From the NCBI GenBank assembly GCA_049303335.1, contig JBAQNA010000034.1, positions 1 to 14,990 of the forward strand: DNA of 14,990 bases, in the 5' to 3' direction. Of this stretch, positions 1-6,749 are shown in pieces. The notes under the pieces were generated by a model that was given only the letters and a program-made list of their open reading frames with translations, did no database searches and was not told the origin of the DNA. Every line of letters begins with the position of its first letter. Position 1 is the first letter of the stretch. The DNA comes from DAIDAN01 sp049303335 (GTDB taxonomy: Archaea; Aenigmatarchaeota; Aenigmatarchaeia; Aenigmatarchaeales; DAIDAN01). Both the position numbers and the translations under genes were made by a program.

Positions 1-37
1 TGGGGCTAATTCGCTCCCCATCAGTTTTTTAGTTTTA
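1..37 (+). terminator. Terminator-like hairpin plus oligo-T at window start
   Basis: TGGGG (1-5) can pair with CCCCA (16-20), and six T at 25-30 followed by further T-rich sequence come next. This fits a transcription terminator for a gene to the left of the window on the plus strand. The stem is only 5 bp with a 10-base loop. In archaea the T-run is the more important part, so the hairpin may be incidental. Confidence 0.35.
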
Positions 38-219
38 ATCCAAGAAATAGTTTGCTCGCGCTTATCGAACTTGAGCAATTCATCTTCGGGCTAAAGCCCG
101 AAGGTTTCTTGCGGCGCTCGCACTAAATTCCGGACCGCGGAACTTACCGAGTTTGGAAGAGCAATAATAATATTGTTGAAATGATGAAATGAAAAATATT
201 CCGTAAATTGGAAAAAGAG
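38..219. other. Non-coding spacer with inverted repeats, no gene seen
   Basis: I see no credible reading frame or tRNA here. The stretch holds TTGCTC (52-57) facing GAGCAA (73-78) with a 15-base loop, a perfect 9-bp inverted repeat at 84-103, and TTCCG facing CGGAA around 127-141. The first 150 bases are GC-richer than the A-rich promoter region that follows. A small structured RNA or remnant repeat elements are possible, but no family is recognisable. Confidence 0.4.
84..103. repeat. Perfect 9-bp inverted repeat (hairpin)
   Basis: CTTCGGGCT (84-92) and AGCCCGAAG (95-103) are exact reverse complements separated by AA. As RNA this gives an 8-bp stem with a tetraloop. It is not followed by a T-run, so it is a poor terminator. 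Short palindromes of this kind can be dispersed REP-like elements, but only one copy lies in this window. Confidence 0.5.
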
Positions 220-227
220 TTATATAA
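220..227 (+). promoter_or_regulatory. TATA box of first alaS gene
   Basis: TTATATAA at 220-227, preceded by a purine-rich BRE-like stretch, predicts a transcription start near 250. That leaves a leader of about 25 bases containing the weak ribosome binding site GTGGCGAT (263-270) before the ATG at 275. Confidence 0.6.
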
Positions 228-274
228 GCAATTAAAGAAATTGTATAATAATAAACGAATCAGTGGCGATTTTT

Positions 275-1783
275 ATGACAACCGCCGAAGAGAAAAAAAT
301 AAAAAGCGAATTCAAAGCAAAGGCGCAAAAGGAGCCGGAGAAGTTCTATCCGATTGAAGTGCTGAAAGAGAACGGGTTCCGGCGGTTCAAGTGCTCAAAA
401 TGCGGGAGCTTTTTTTGGTCTGCTGTTGAGCGCGAGATTTGCGGGGATCCGAATTGTTCAGGCAAGTATCAGTTCATAGGAAACTCGCCCACGAAAACAA
501 AGCTTGAATATCTGGAGGTCTGGAAAAGGTTCTCGAAAACTTTCAAAAAGTTCGGCTACGCTCCGATAGCGAGGTATCCGGTCGCGGCGAGATGGCGCGA
601 TGACATGGATTTCGTGATCGCCTCGATAGCCGACTTCCAGCCTTACGTGGTTTCCGGCGAGATAGAGCCGCCCGCGAACCCGCTGACGATTCCGCAATTC
701 TGTCTGCGGTTCGGCGACGTGGATAACGTGGGAATAACTGGAAGGCATTTCACCGGTTTTGTGATGATAGGCCAGCACGCGTTCATGCCGCCGAAGGACT
801 ACAAGCCGAGAGATTATATTTCTCATATTTTCAAGTGGCTCACGGAGGAAGTGAAAATCCCGAAAACGGAACTGCAATTCCACGAGGATGCCTGGGCGGG
901 CGGCGGCAACATGGGGCCGTCCATCGAGTTCTTCTCGCGCGGTCTCGAGCTCGGGAATCAGGTCTATATGCAATATGACATTAAGAACGGAATAAAGGAG
1001 CTCGGCATAAAAGTGCTTGATATGGGAATGGGACAGGAAAGGTATGCCTGGCTCACCAACGGCACGAACACGAGCTATGATGTTGTCTTCCCTTCCGTTG
1101 TCAAAAAAATATTTTCGCTGAACGGAATAAAGCCCGATGCTCCGGTCTGGAACAAGTTCCTTCCATATTCGGGAATGCTGAACCTTGACGAGGCTGACAA
1201 TATCGAGAAAGTTTGGCAGAATATCGCGAAAGACATCAATATGGACGTGAAAGAGCTGAAGGGAAAGATAATTCCCGTCTCCGCCGTTTACTCTATAGCC
1301 GACCATACGCGCTCCCTGCTGCTCGCGCTGAACGACAGCGCGCTGCCGTCAAACGTGGGAGGAGGCTACAACCTGCGCGTCATCCTGCGGCGCTCGCTCG
1401 ATTTCATAAACAAATACGGCTGGGATATTCACCTTCCCGACTTGTGCAGGGAGCACGCGAAGTATCTGAAGCCGCAGTATCCAGAGCTGATGGAGAATCT
1501 TGACGACATTGACGAGATACTTGATTTCGAAAAGAAAAAATACGCGGAAACGGTTGTAAAATCTAAAAAACTTGTATCAAATCTTTCCGCAAATCAGATA
1601 ACGGAGGAGAAACTTATCGAGCTTTATGACTCGCACGGAATAAGCCCCGACCTGATAGCCGAGCAGCTCAATATAAAAGTGCCGGAAGGGTTTTACGGAA
1701 AAGTCGCGGAGCGGCACGAGAAGGCGGAAATGGAAAGCAAGAAAGCAAAAGAAGGAAACGCGAGTTCTGCAGAAGCTGCCTGA
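275..1783 (+). CDS. alaS: Alanyl-tRNA synthetase, N-terminal half only (no editing domain)
   Basis: 502 residues from ATG 275. A GTG at 263 would add four residues, but it forms part of the GTGGCGAT ribosome binding site. Visible parts in order: archaeal Cys4 extension (C40, C43, C56, C61); class II catalytic core with the GPSIEFFSRGLELGNQVYMQ segment (residues 215-234); motif 3 DMGMGQER (249-256); and the helical tRNA-recognition domain. N360 (in SNVGGGY) and D452 (in LYDSHG) line up with the residues that read the G3:U70 pair of tRNA-Ala (N359 and D450 in the Archaeoglobus enzyme). The protein then stops in a charged, Ala-rich tail. The HxxxH/CxxxH editing domain and the C-Ala domain are absent, whereas a full archaeal enzyme is about 900 residues. 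The C-terminally truncated E. coli enzyme of about 461 residues is known to charge tRNA, so this copy could be active but unable to proofread. It may instead be a paralogue with another role. A full gene follows 45 bases downstream. Confidence 0.9.
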   Translation: MTTAEEKKIKSEFKAKAQKEPEKFYPIEVLKENGFRRFKCSKCGSFFWSAVEREICGDPNCSGKYQFIGNSPTKTKLEYLEVWKRFSKTFKKFGYAPIARYPVAARWRDDMDFVIASIADFQPYVVSGEIEPPANPLTIPQFCLRFGDVDNVGITGRHFTGFVMIGQHAFMPPKDYKPRDYISHIFKWLTEEVKIPKTELQFHEDAWAGGGNMGPSIEFFSRGLELGNQVYMQYDIKNGIKELGIKVLDMGMGQERYAWLTNGTNTSYDVVFPSVVKKIFSLNGIKPDAPVWNKFLPYSGMLNLDEADNIEKVWQNIAKDINMDVKELKGKIIPVSAVYSIADHTRSLLLALNDSALPSNVGGGYNLRVILRRSLDFINKYGWDIHLPDLCREHAKYLKPQYPELMENLDDIDEILDFEKKKYAETVVKSKKLVSNLSANQITEEKLIELYDSHGISPDLIAEQLNIKVPEGFYGKVAERHEKAEMESKKAKEGNASSAEAA

Positions 1784-1788
1784 TATCT

Positions 1789-1796
1789 TTATACTT
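1789..1796 (+). promoter_or_regulatory. TATA-like box before second alaS
   Basis: TTATACTT begins five bases after the stop codon of the first alaS gene. It predicts a start near 1818, giving a leader of about 10 bases that just includes GTGAT. The second gene may therefore have its own promoter rather than depend on readthrough. The match is modest. Confidence 0.4.
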
Positions 1797-1819
1797 TCAT
1801 TTCTGAAATATTTACATGA

Positions 1820-1828
1820 GTGATTTTT
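1820..1828 (+). promoter_or_regulatory. Ribosome binding site deciding the alaS-2 start
   Basis: GTGAT (1820-1824) matches the end of the archaeal Shine-Dalgarno (GGAGGTGAT) and lies four T before ATG 1829. This makes 1829 the likely start rather than the in-frame GTG at 1820. The first alaS gene has the same ten bases, GATTTTTATG, across its start. Confidence 0.6.
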
Positions 1829-4615
1829 ATGTTATCAACCAAAGAACTGAAAAGAGAGTTGAAAAAGAAAACAGACGCGGAGCCTGAGAAGTATTATCCT
1901 ATTAGCGTTTTCAAGGAATTGGGATTAACAAGAAAACATTGCATAAAATGCGGAAATTACTTCTGGTCTAATACGGAAGAGAATGTCTGCGGCGAGCCTG
2001 AATGTTCTGGCGGTTATAAGTTCATAAATAATCCGCCAACAAAAAAGCGTTTGGATTTTGTTCAAGTATGGCTTGAGTTTTCAAATTTATTTTCAAAACT
2101 GGGCTATACTCCAATAAAAAGATACCCTACGGCTGCCAGATGGAGAGCAGATACCGATTTTGTTCAGGCTTCGATATATGACTTCCAACCGCATGTTGTA
2201 TCGGGAGAGATAGAGCCTCCTGCGAATCCTTTGGTTGTGCCTCAATATTGCGTGAGATTCAATTCAATAGAAAGCGTTGGCATTACAGGCAGGCATAATA
2301 CGGGATTTGTCATGATAGGGCAGCATGCGTTTTTTCCCAAAGAAAAATTCAATCAGAGCAAATATTTCTTGGATTTGTATACGTGGTTCACGGAAGGATT
2401 GAAAATTCCGAAGAATGAGATAAAACTTCATGAAAGCCAATGGGCAGGCGGCGGAAATATGGGACCGTCAATCGAGTTCTTCTCGCGCGGGCTTGAACTC
2501 GGAAACCAGGTTTATATGCAGTATTCTGTTGACGAATCGGGTATCAAAGACCTAAAGATAAACGTTCTTGATATGGGAATGGCGCAGGACAGGTCATCAT
2601 GGATTACGCAGGGAAACAGCAATTCTTATGAAGTGTCTTATCCTACGGTATGCGAAAAGCTCTATAAGATTGCAGGATTGAAACCATCCAAAGATTATGA
2701 GAACTTCATACCTTACGGAAGCGTTCTTGATATTGACAGCAACATAAACGTCAATGAATCTTGGAGAACTATCGCGAAAAAAATGAATATGGATGTAAAT
2801 GAATTAAGAAATAATATCCTGCCTCTTGCAGCTTTGTATGCAATAGCCGACCATACGCAAACTCTTCTTGTTACGCTTTCAGACGGAGTCTTGCCTTCAA
2901 ATGTGAAAGGCGGATATAATCTAAGGACGTTGTTCCGCAGGTCAATTGATTTCATAGAAAAATATGGCTGGAACATTAATATGGAAGATGTTTGCAAATG
3001 GCACGCTGAATATCTTAAGCCACAATATCCAGAATTGATGGATAATTTGGATGAAATAAGTAAAATACTTCAGGTGGAAAAGGAAAAATATCAAGCTACC
3101 AAAAAGAGCTCATTAAAGATTATTGAAAAAGTTCTTAAAGATGAGATAACAGAATCTAAATTGATTGAACTCTATGATTCGAATGGAATAACGCCCGAAC
3201 TCGTTCAGAAAGAAGCTGAAAATATTGGAAAGATTGTAACAATACCTGCGGATTTTTACAGCAAAATAAATGCTTTGCATGAAGAAAAAGAAAAACAGAT
3301 GGGAAAAATTATGTCTAAAGAAAAACCGAAGATTGATGTTTCAGGATTGCCCGAAACAAAAAAGCTCTATTACGAGGATGAAAGCCTTTACGAATTCTCC
3401 GCAAAAGTCCTGAAAGTTGACGGCGAAAAAATCATTCTTGACCGGACCGCATTCTACCCTCGCGGCGGCGGAGCGGAGCCTGACCATGGAACAATAAACG
3501 AATTCCGCGTTTATGATGTTGAAAAAATAGGAAACGTGATTGTGCATCACGTTGAGAAGCATAACTTCAAACTCGGAGAAACCGTTAAAGGAAAAATTGA
3601 CAAGGAAAGGCGCGAGGCAATAAAAATCCACCACACCGCGGTCCACGTGATAAATCTTGCGGCGCGAGAGATTCTCGGCAACCACGTCTGGCAGGCGGGC
3701 AGCTACAAGGACGCGGAAAAGGCAAGGCTGGACATAACGCATTACGAAAGTCCTTCGGAAGAGACGCTTGCGGAAATTGAGAAAACTGCGAACAAGATTG
3801 TAAAAGACAACGTCAAAGTTAAGAAGGAAATCCTGCAGCGCGATGAGGCTGAGAAGAAATACGGCTTCCGCCTCTATCAGGGCGGCGCGGTTCCTGGAAA
3901 GATTTTGCGGATTGTTTCCGTCGGCGACGACCACGAAGCCTGCGGCGGAATCCACGTTGACAGCACCAAAGAGCTCGGCCTGATAAAAATCCTGAAAGTT
4001 GAAAAGATACAGGATGGTGTTGTCCGGCTGGAACTTGCGGCGGGAAACGCGGTGGAAAAGCATTACAAAAAGTATGCGGATGAGAAGCTGAAACAGCTAA
4101 AATCAAGATTTGAGAAGTTCGGAATCGCGTTCCCGAAAGGCTTGCAGGAAAAATTAGAATTGTATATTGGCAAGGGACAGTTCGGAAAGATAACGGAAGA
4201 AATAGAAAAGCTGGAAGAAACCGTTTTTGAGAAGGATAAAGAGGAAAGGAAGAAAGGGGAACGCGCCGCGAAAGAAACAGCCGAATCGCTTGCCGACAAA
4301 TTGAAGTTCGAGCAAATCGGAAGCAGGCGCGTTCTTGTCGCCGAGGTTTCAGGCGGCGCAAAGGAGCTGCAAGAAATATCGCGAAAGCTTTCCGCTGACG
4401 ACACCGTTATAATGCTGTTCAGCATAACCGACAAGATAAACGTTTTCGGCTCCGCGGGCGCAAAAACCGGCGTGAACATCGGGAAAATTGTTTCGCAAGC
4501 TTGCGCGGAGCTCGGCGGAAAAGGCGGGGGCTCACCGCTGCTGGCGCAGGGTATCGGAACAATGAAAGAGAAACTGAAAGAAGTTATGGGGAAAACAAAG
4601 AAGATGATAGAATAG
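1829..4615 (+). CDS. alaS: Alanyl-tRNA synthetase, full length, compositional mosaic
   Basis: 928 residues. It charges tRNA-Ala with alanine and hydrolyses misacylated products. Domains: Cys4 extension (C38, C41, C54, C59); class II core; tRNA-recognition domain with N358 (SNVKGGY) and D450 (LYDSNG); second-domain beta barrel from about 510; editing site H602/H606 (HHTAVH) and C705/H709 (EACGGIH), so the zinc site is intact; coiled coil about 740-820; and a Gly-rich C-Ala domain ending GGKGGGSPLLAQG. Motif 3 reads DMGMAQDR (248-255), where the neighbouring copy has DMGMGQER; the class II arginine is kept. Residues 1 to about 495 match the upstream gene over their whole length, and more than half appear identical by eye. 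Codons are AT-rich up to about 3350 and then switch to the GC-richer use of gene 1, with CGC, GGC and GCG common. The reading frame is unbroken, so this is probably the working enzyme. Confidence 0.95.
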   Translation: MLSTKELKRELKKKTDAEPEKYYPISVFKELGLTRKHCIKCGNYFWSNTEENVCGEPECSGGYKFINNPPTKKRLDFVQVWLEFSNLFSKLGYTPIKRYPTAARWRADTDFVQASIYDFQPHVVSGEIEPPANPLVVPQYCVRFNSIESVGITGRHNTGFVMIGQHAFFPKEKFNQSKYFLDLYTWFTEGLKIPKNEIKLHESQWAGGGNMGPSIEFFSRGLELGNQVYMQYSVDESGIKDLKINVLDMGMAQDRSSWITQGNSNSYEVSYPTVCEKLYKIAGLKPSKDYENFIPYGSVLDIDSNINVNESWRTIAKKMNMDVNELRNNILPLAALYAIADHTQTLLVTLSDGVLPSNVKGGYNLRTLFRRSIDFIEKYGWNINMEDVCKWHAEYLKPQYPELMDNLDEISKILQVEKEKYQATKKSSLKIIEKVLKDEITESKLIELYDSNGITPELVQKEAENIGKIVTIPADFYSKINALHEEKEKQMGKIMSKEKPKIDVSGLPETKKLYYEDESLYEFSAKVLKVDGEKIILDRTAFYPRGGGAEPDHGTINEFRVYDVEKIGNVIVHHVEKHNFKLGETVKGKIDKERREAIKIHHTAVHVINLAAREILGNHVWQAGSYKDAEKARLDITHYESPSEETLAEIEKTANKIVKDNVKVKKEILQRDEAEKKYGFRLYQGGAVPGKILRIVSVGDDHEACGGIHVDSTKELGLIKILKVEKIQDGVVRLELAAGNAVEKHYKKYADEKLKQLKSRFEKFGIAFPKGLQEKLELYIGKGQFGKITEEIEKLEETVFEKDKEERKKGERAAKETAESLADKLKFEQIGSRRVLVAEVSGGAKELQEISRKLSADDTVIMLFSITDKINVFGSAGAKTGVNIGKIVSQACAELGGKGGGSPLLAQGIGTMKEKLKEVMGKTKKMIE

Positions 4616-4618
4616 TTA

Positions 4619-4651
4619 ATCTTTTGCCTTTTGCTGCACCTTTTTCTTACT
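4619..4651 (+). terminator. T-rich termination region after alaS
   Basis: Several T-runs (CTTTTG, CCTTTTG, CCTTTTTCTT) begin a few bases after the alaS stop codon. This is the usual signature of archaeal termination without a hairpin. Confidence 0.45.
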
Positions 4652-4692
4652 ACTCTAAACATCGGCATATTTGGGCTCTACATCTCAATACA

Positions 4693-4717
4693 GGTAGTTT
4701 TAAATAGTTTAGCTACC
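4693..4717 (+). promoter_or_regulatory. Promoter with TATA box inside an inverted repeat
   Basis: TTTTAAATA (about 4698-4706) is a good TATA box, predicting a start near 4728. It lies between GGTAG (4693-4697) and CTACC (4713-4717), exact inverted 5-base arms 15 bases apart. A regulator binding both arms would cover the TATA box. The arms are short, so the operator reading is tentative, while the promoter itself is more likely. Confidence 0.45.
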
Positions 4718-4746
4718 AATAAAAAGTAAATAAAATGGTGATTGTG

Positions 4747-5040
4747 ATGGGTAACAATAAACATGAGTTAAAAATAGACATTTTAGGGTTGTTTCACCAT
4801 ATACACCATAATAATGATATTGAATCAGCGATAAGACATGAAATCCATCATTGTGGCGGCATCCATGTTAAGGTAAATCCGAAATTGGATTACACTATAG
4901 TTCATTGCAAATGCGGAAAGCACAAGATTGACAAAAAGCAGGCAATAGGACATGATTCATATTACAATGAGAAGTTGGTTGAATTTGTCGATACATGTCC
5001 TGAAGGCGGATGGCATATAGAAGGGGGGATAATAATATGA
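4747..5040 (+). CDS. Small Cys/His-rich protein, partner of PP-loop ATPase
   Basis: 97 residues, function unknown. Start ATG 4747 is chosen because GGTGAT (4738-4743) lies just upstream; an in-frame ATG at 4735 would overlap that site. Histidines cluster in LFHHIHHNND (15-24) and RHEIHHCGGIH (30-40). The second half has VHCKCGKHKID (52-62), GHD (68-70) and CPEGGWHIEGG (84-94). Four cysteines (C36, C54, C56, C84) and many histidines suggest bound zinc or another metal. There is no signal peptide or membrane segment, so it is cytoplasmic. The stop overlaps the next start (ATGA at 5037-5040), implying translational coupling with the PP-loop protein, and the two probably act together. Codons are AT-rich, unlike the second half of alaS just upstream. 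I recognise no named family. Confidence 0.8.
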   Translation: MGNNKHELKIDILGLFHHIHHNNDIESAIRHEIHHCGGIHVKVNPKLDYTIVHCKCGKHKIDKKQAIGHDSYYNEKLVEFVDTCPEGGWHIEGGIII

Positions 5041-5876
5041 TAATGGGCTATAACGCGTTAAAAGATAGAATAATAGGCTATAGATTTTGCCGCCCAAATA
5101 CACTGGAATACAGCGAAAAGTTAGAATTGTTTGATGGTGCAATTGACAAAGCGGTTAAACTATCGGGGGAAGAAATACTTGAGAGGCAGGACAAAATTCA
5201 TATGGGATACTCGGGGGGAGTAGATTCTTCCTTGATGCTGCTTAAATTATTGCAGTGCGATTTTCCTGTCGTTGCCCATACAATGGCTTCGAATGAAAAT
5301 CATCCTGATTTGGTTTACGCAACAGATTTTGTTTCGTTTCTAGCGAAAAATGGCAAATGTATCGAGCATAAGAAACATATTGTTGCTGCAACAGCAGATG
5401 ATCTTGAAAATTATAAGCTCGCCGTAAATCAGCCGTCTGCAGAAAGGGTTGATGAATATTTTATGCTGTTCAAGAATGTCCACCCACATAGCCGCAGTAT
5501 GGTTCAATGCGATTGTATAGATGAATTAATGGGCGGTTATTATGCGCATCAAAAAGCCGAAGAACGATTAAAGTCGTTGGAAGAATCTATGTCTAAATTA
5601 ATACCGGACCATCTTCAGATTGCAGAACAAACCAGCAATCATTTCAGTATTGATGTTTACGTTCCTTACGGCGACAAGGAAGTTATGAAAGCGGCGTCGC
5701 TGTTTACAATTCCCGAGCTGGTTGATAATGAAAGAAGAAAGAAGCCTGTTTATGATTTGGCAAAACGAAACGGAGTTCCGGAAGCTATTATTAAAAGAAG
5801 AAAATATGGGTTGGTGTCTGCTTTAGAGAATATTTGCCTTCCTACCGAGCACATTAAAGACAGACGCAGAAGATGA
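5037..5876 (+). CDS. Stand-alone asparagine-synthase-type PP-loop ATPase
   Basis: 279 residues. Start ATG 5037 overlaps the previous stop and has the purine-rich site AAGGGGGGAT (5021-5030) ahead of it; a longer frame open from 5010 lacks such a site. The PP-loop SGGVDSS (59-65) binds ATP. CDCIDELMGGYY (158-169) corresponds to the G-DELFGGY segment of asparagine synthetase B. VYVPYGDKEVM (207-217) corresponds to its R-PFLD segment, and IKRRKYGL (252-259) to its C-terminal R-K-G. The family adenylates a carboxylate and lets an amine, usually ammonia, displace AMP. The N-terminal glutaminase domain and its catalytic Cys2 are missing: AsnB is about 500-600 residues, here 279. Nitrogen must therefore come from free ammonia, from the coupled Cys/His-rich protein or from another donor, or the reaction is not amidation. 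I would not call it asparagine synthetase. It converges with the methyltransferase gene. Confidence 0.85.
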   Translation: MIMGYNALKDRIIGYRFCRPNTLEYSEKLELFDGAIDKAVKLSGEEILERQDKIHMGYSGGVDSSLMLLKLLQCDFPVVAHTMASNENHPDLVYATDFVSFLAKNGKCIEHKKHIVAATADDLENYKLAVNQPSAERVDEYFMLFKNVHPHSRSMVQCDCIDELMGGYYAHQKAEERLKSLEESMSKLIPDHLQIAEQTSNHFSIDVYVPYGDKEVMKAASLFTIPELVDNERRKKPVYDLAKRNGVPEAIIKRRKYGLVSALENICLPTEHIKDRRRR

Positions 5877-5908
5877 CAAAATAAAAATCGAATTCTGTAA
5901 ATCATAAT

Positions 5909-6718
5909 CTAAAATTTTTTTCCGTCTACTATTGTTAAATTTCCGCCAAGTCTGTTAAATTTTTCTTTTCCTTCTTCAATTACCCTAGACACTTTTCGGG
6001 TTTCTATATCTTTTTTGAGCAACTCGCATCCTTTCTCTATTTCACGAGCATTAAGATAGCCAAATTCTGAATAACTGGCTCTAAATTCTTTTTTCAGAGG
6101 TCCTGATTCATCGTAGAAGTTTCTAAATAAAAAATCCGCGTAAGCTTCAGAATCAATGTTTTTGAAGCCGGTTGTTTCCATCATGTTTTTTATTTCTTCT
6201 ATTTTAGACTGAATGACCAACTTCTTTTCCAAAGCTTTTGAAAAATACTTCCAAAACCAGACAGCCTTGTTTTGTTCAGGGTCGCTCTGAATGATTACTA
6301 AGACTCCGCCTTTTTTGAGAACTCTGAAAGCTTCCTTAATGACTTTTAGTCTTTCATCATATCGCTCCGCTCCGGAAAGATTAAAACTCTCCGCCACGTG
6401 ATGAAAGGATTGTATGGCATAAACCGCATCAAAAGTATTATCTTCATATTCTAAGCTCCGCATATCCCCTGTTTTTGCATTAACTCCTTTCTCTATCGCT
6501 TTTGCCGCCATTTCTTTTGATAAATCAATCCCTTCGACATTGAGATAATTAGACAAAACTGCTTCATAGCTGCCCGTGCCGCATCCCAGACTTAGAACCT
6601 TTTTATTTTTTCCAATAATGTCCAGTATCTTGTCTATTGTGATTTGACTGGCCTTTCTGTATTTGTCATAATCATTATGAATGTCTTTATCATAGTTTGT
6701 GGCTGAATCGTTTGTCAT
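5909..6718 (-). CDS. Class I SAM-dependent methyltransferase
   Basis: 269 residues. The Rossmann-type SAM-binding fold is clear: motif I VLSLGCGTG (41-49), acidic residue D65 in VEGIDLS for the ribose, GDM (84-86), FDAVYAIQSFHHV (96-108) at strand 4, and LKKGGVLVII (134-143) at strand 5. The general layout is that of UbiE/Methyltransf_11-type small-molecule enzymes, but the substrate cannot be deduced. The C-terminal 120 residues are helical, charged and unassigned. ATG 6718 has AAGGT seven bases upstream, and a TATA-like TTTTATAT on the minus strand (about 6737-6744) lies in the 31-base gap to the preceding gene, so separate transcription is possible. Codons are AT-rich like the facing PP-loop pair and unlike the GC-rich gene immediately upstream on the same strand, which suggests it belongs to the same acquired block. 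Confidence 0.85.
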   Translation of the reverse strand: MTNDSATNYDKDIHNDYDKYRKASQITIDKILDIIGKNKKVLSLGCGTGSYEAVLSNYLNVEGIDLSKEMAAKAIEKGVNAKTGDMRSLEYEDNTFDAVYAIQSFHHVAESFNLSGAERYDERLKVIKEAFRVLKKGGVLVIIQSDPEQNKAVWFWKYFSKALEKKLVIQSKIEEIKNMMETTGFKNIDSEAYADFLFRNFYDESGPLKKEFRASYSEFGYLNAREIEKGCELLKKDIETRKVSRVIEEGKEKFNRLGGNLTIVDGKKF

Positions 6719-6749
6719 TAGAAATACCTTGTTGAGATATAAAATAAAA

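Noticed and set aside
1..20. GGGG-TTCG-CCCC pattern suggesting the T-arm of a tRNA cut by the window edge
   Set aside because: The loop is ten bases, not seven, and lacks the TTCRA order at the right place. A terminator hairpin followed by T-runs explains it better.
181..187. ATGATGA resembling box C of a C/D-box sRNA
   Set aside because: No CUGA box D or paired C'/D' boxes at a suitable distance; the region is simply A-rich promoter sequence.
458..1306. Long open frame on the minus strand inside the first alaS gene (282 codons)
   Set aside because: It is antisense to a clearly conserved synthetase, its protein is rich in Arg/His/Val without domain sense, and it has no promoter or ribosome binding site. 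It is a by-product of GC-biased third positions.
3341..4668. Overlapping minus-strand frames opposite the second half of alaS-2 (94-240 codons)
   Set aside because: These occur only where codon use is GC-rich, encode low-complexity Ser/Phe/Arg-rich strings and contradict the conserved editing domain on the plus strand.
5037..5876. Calling the PP-loop gene asparagine synthetase (asnB)
   Set aside because: The glutaminase half and its catalytic Cys are missing and the protein is about half the normal size; only the synthase-domain superfamily can be supported.
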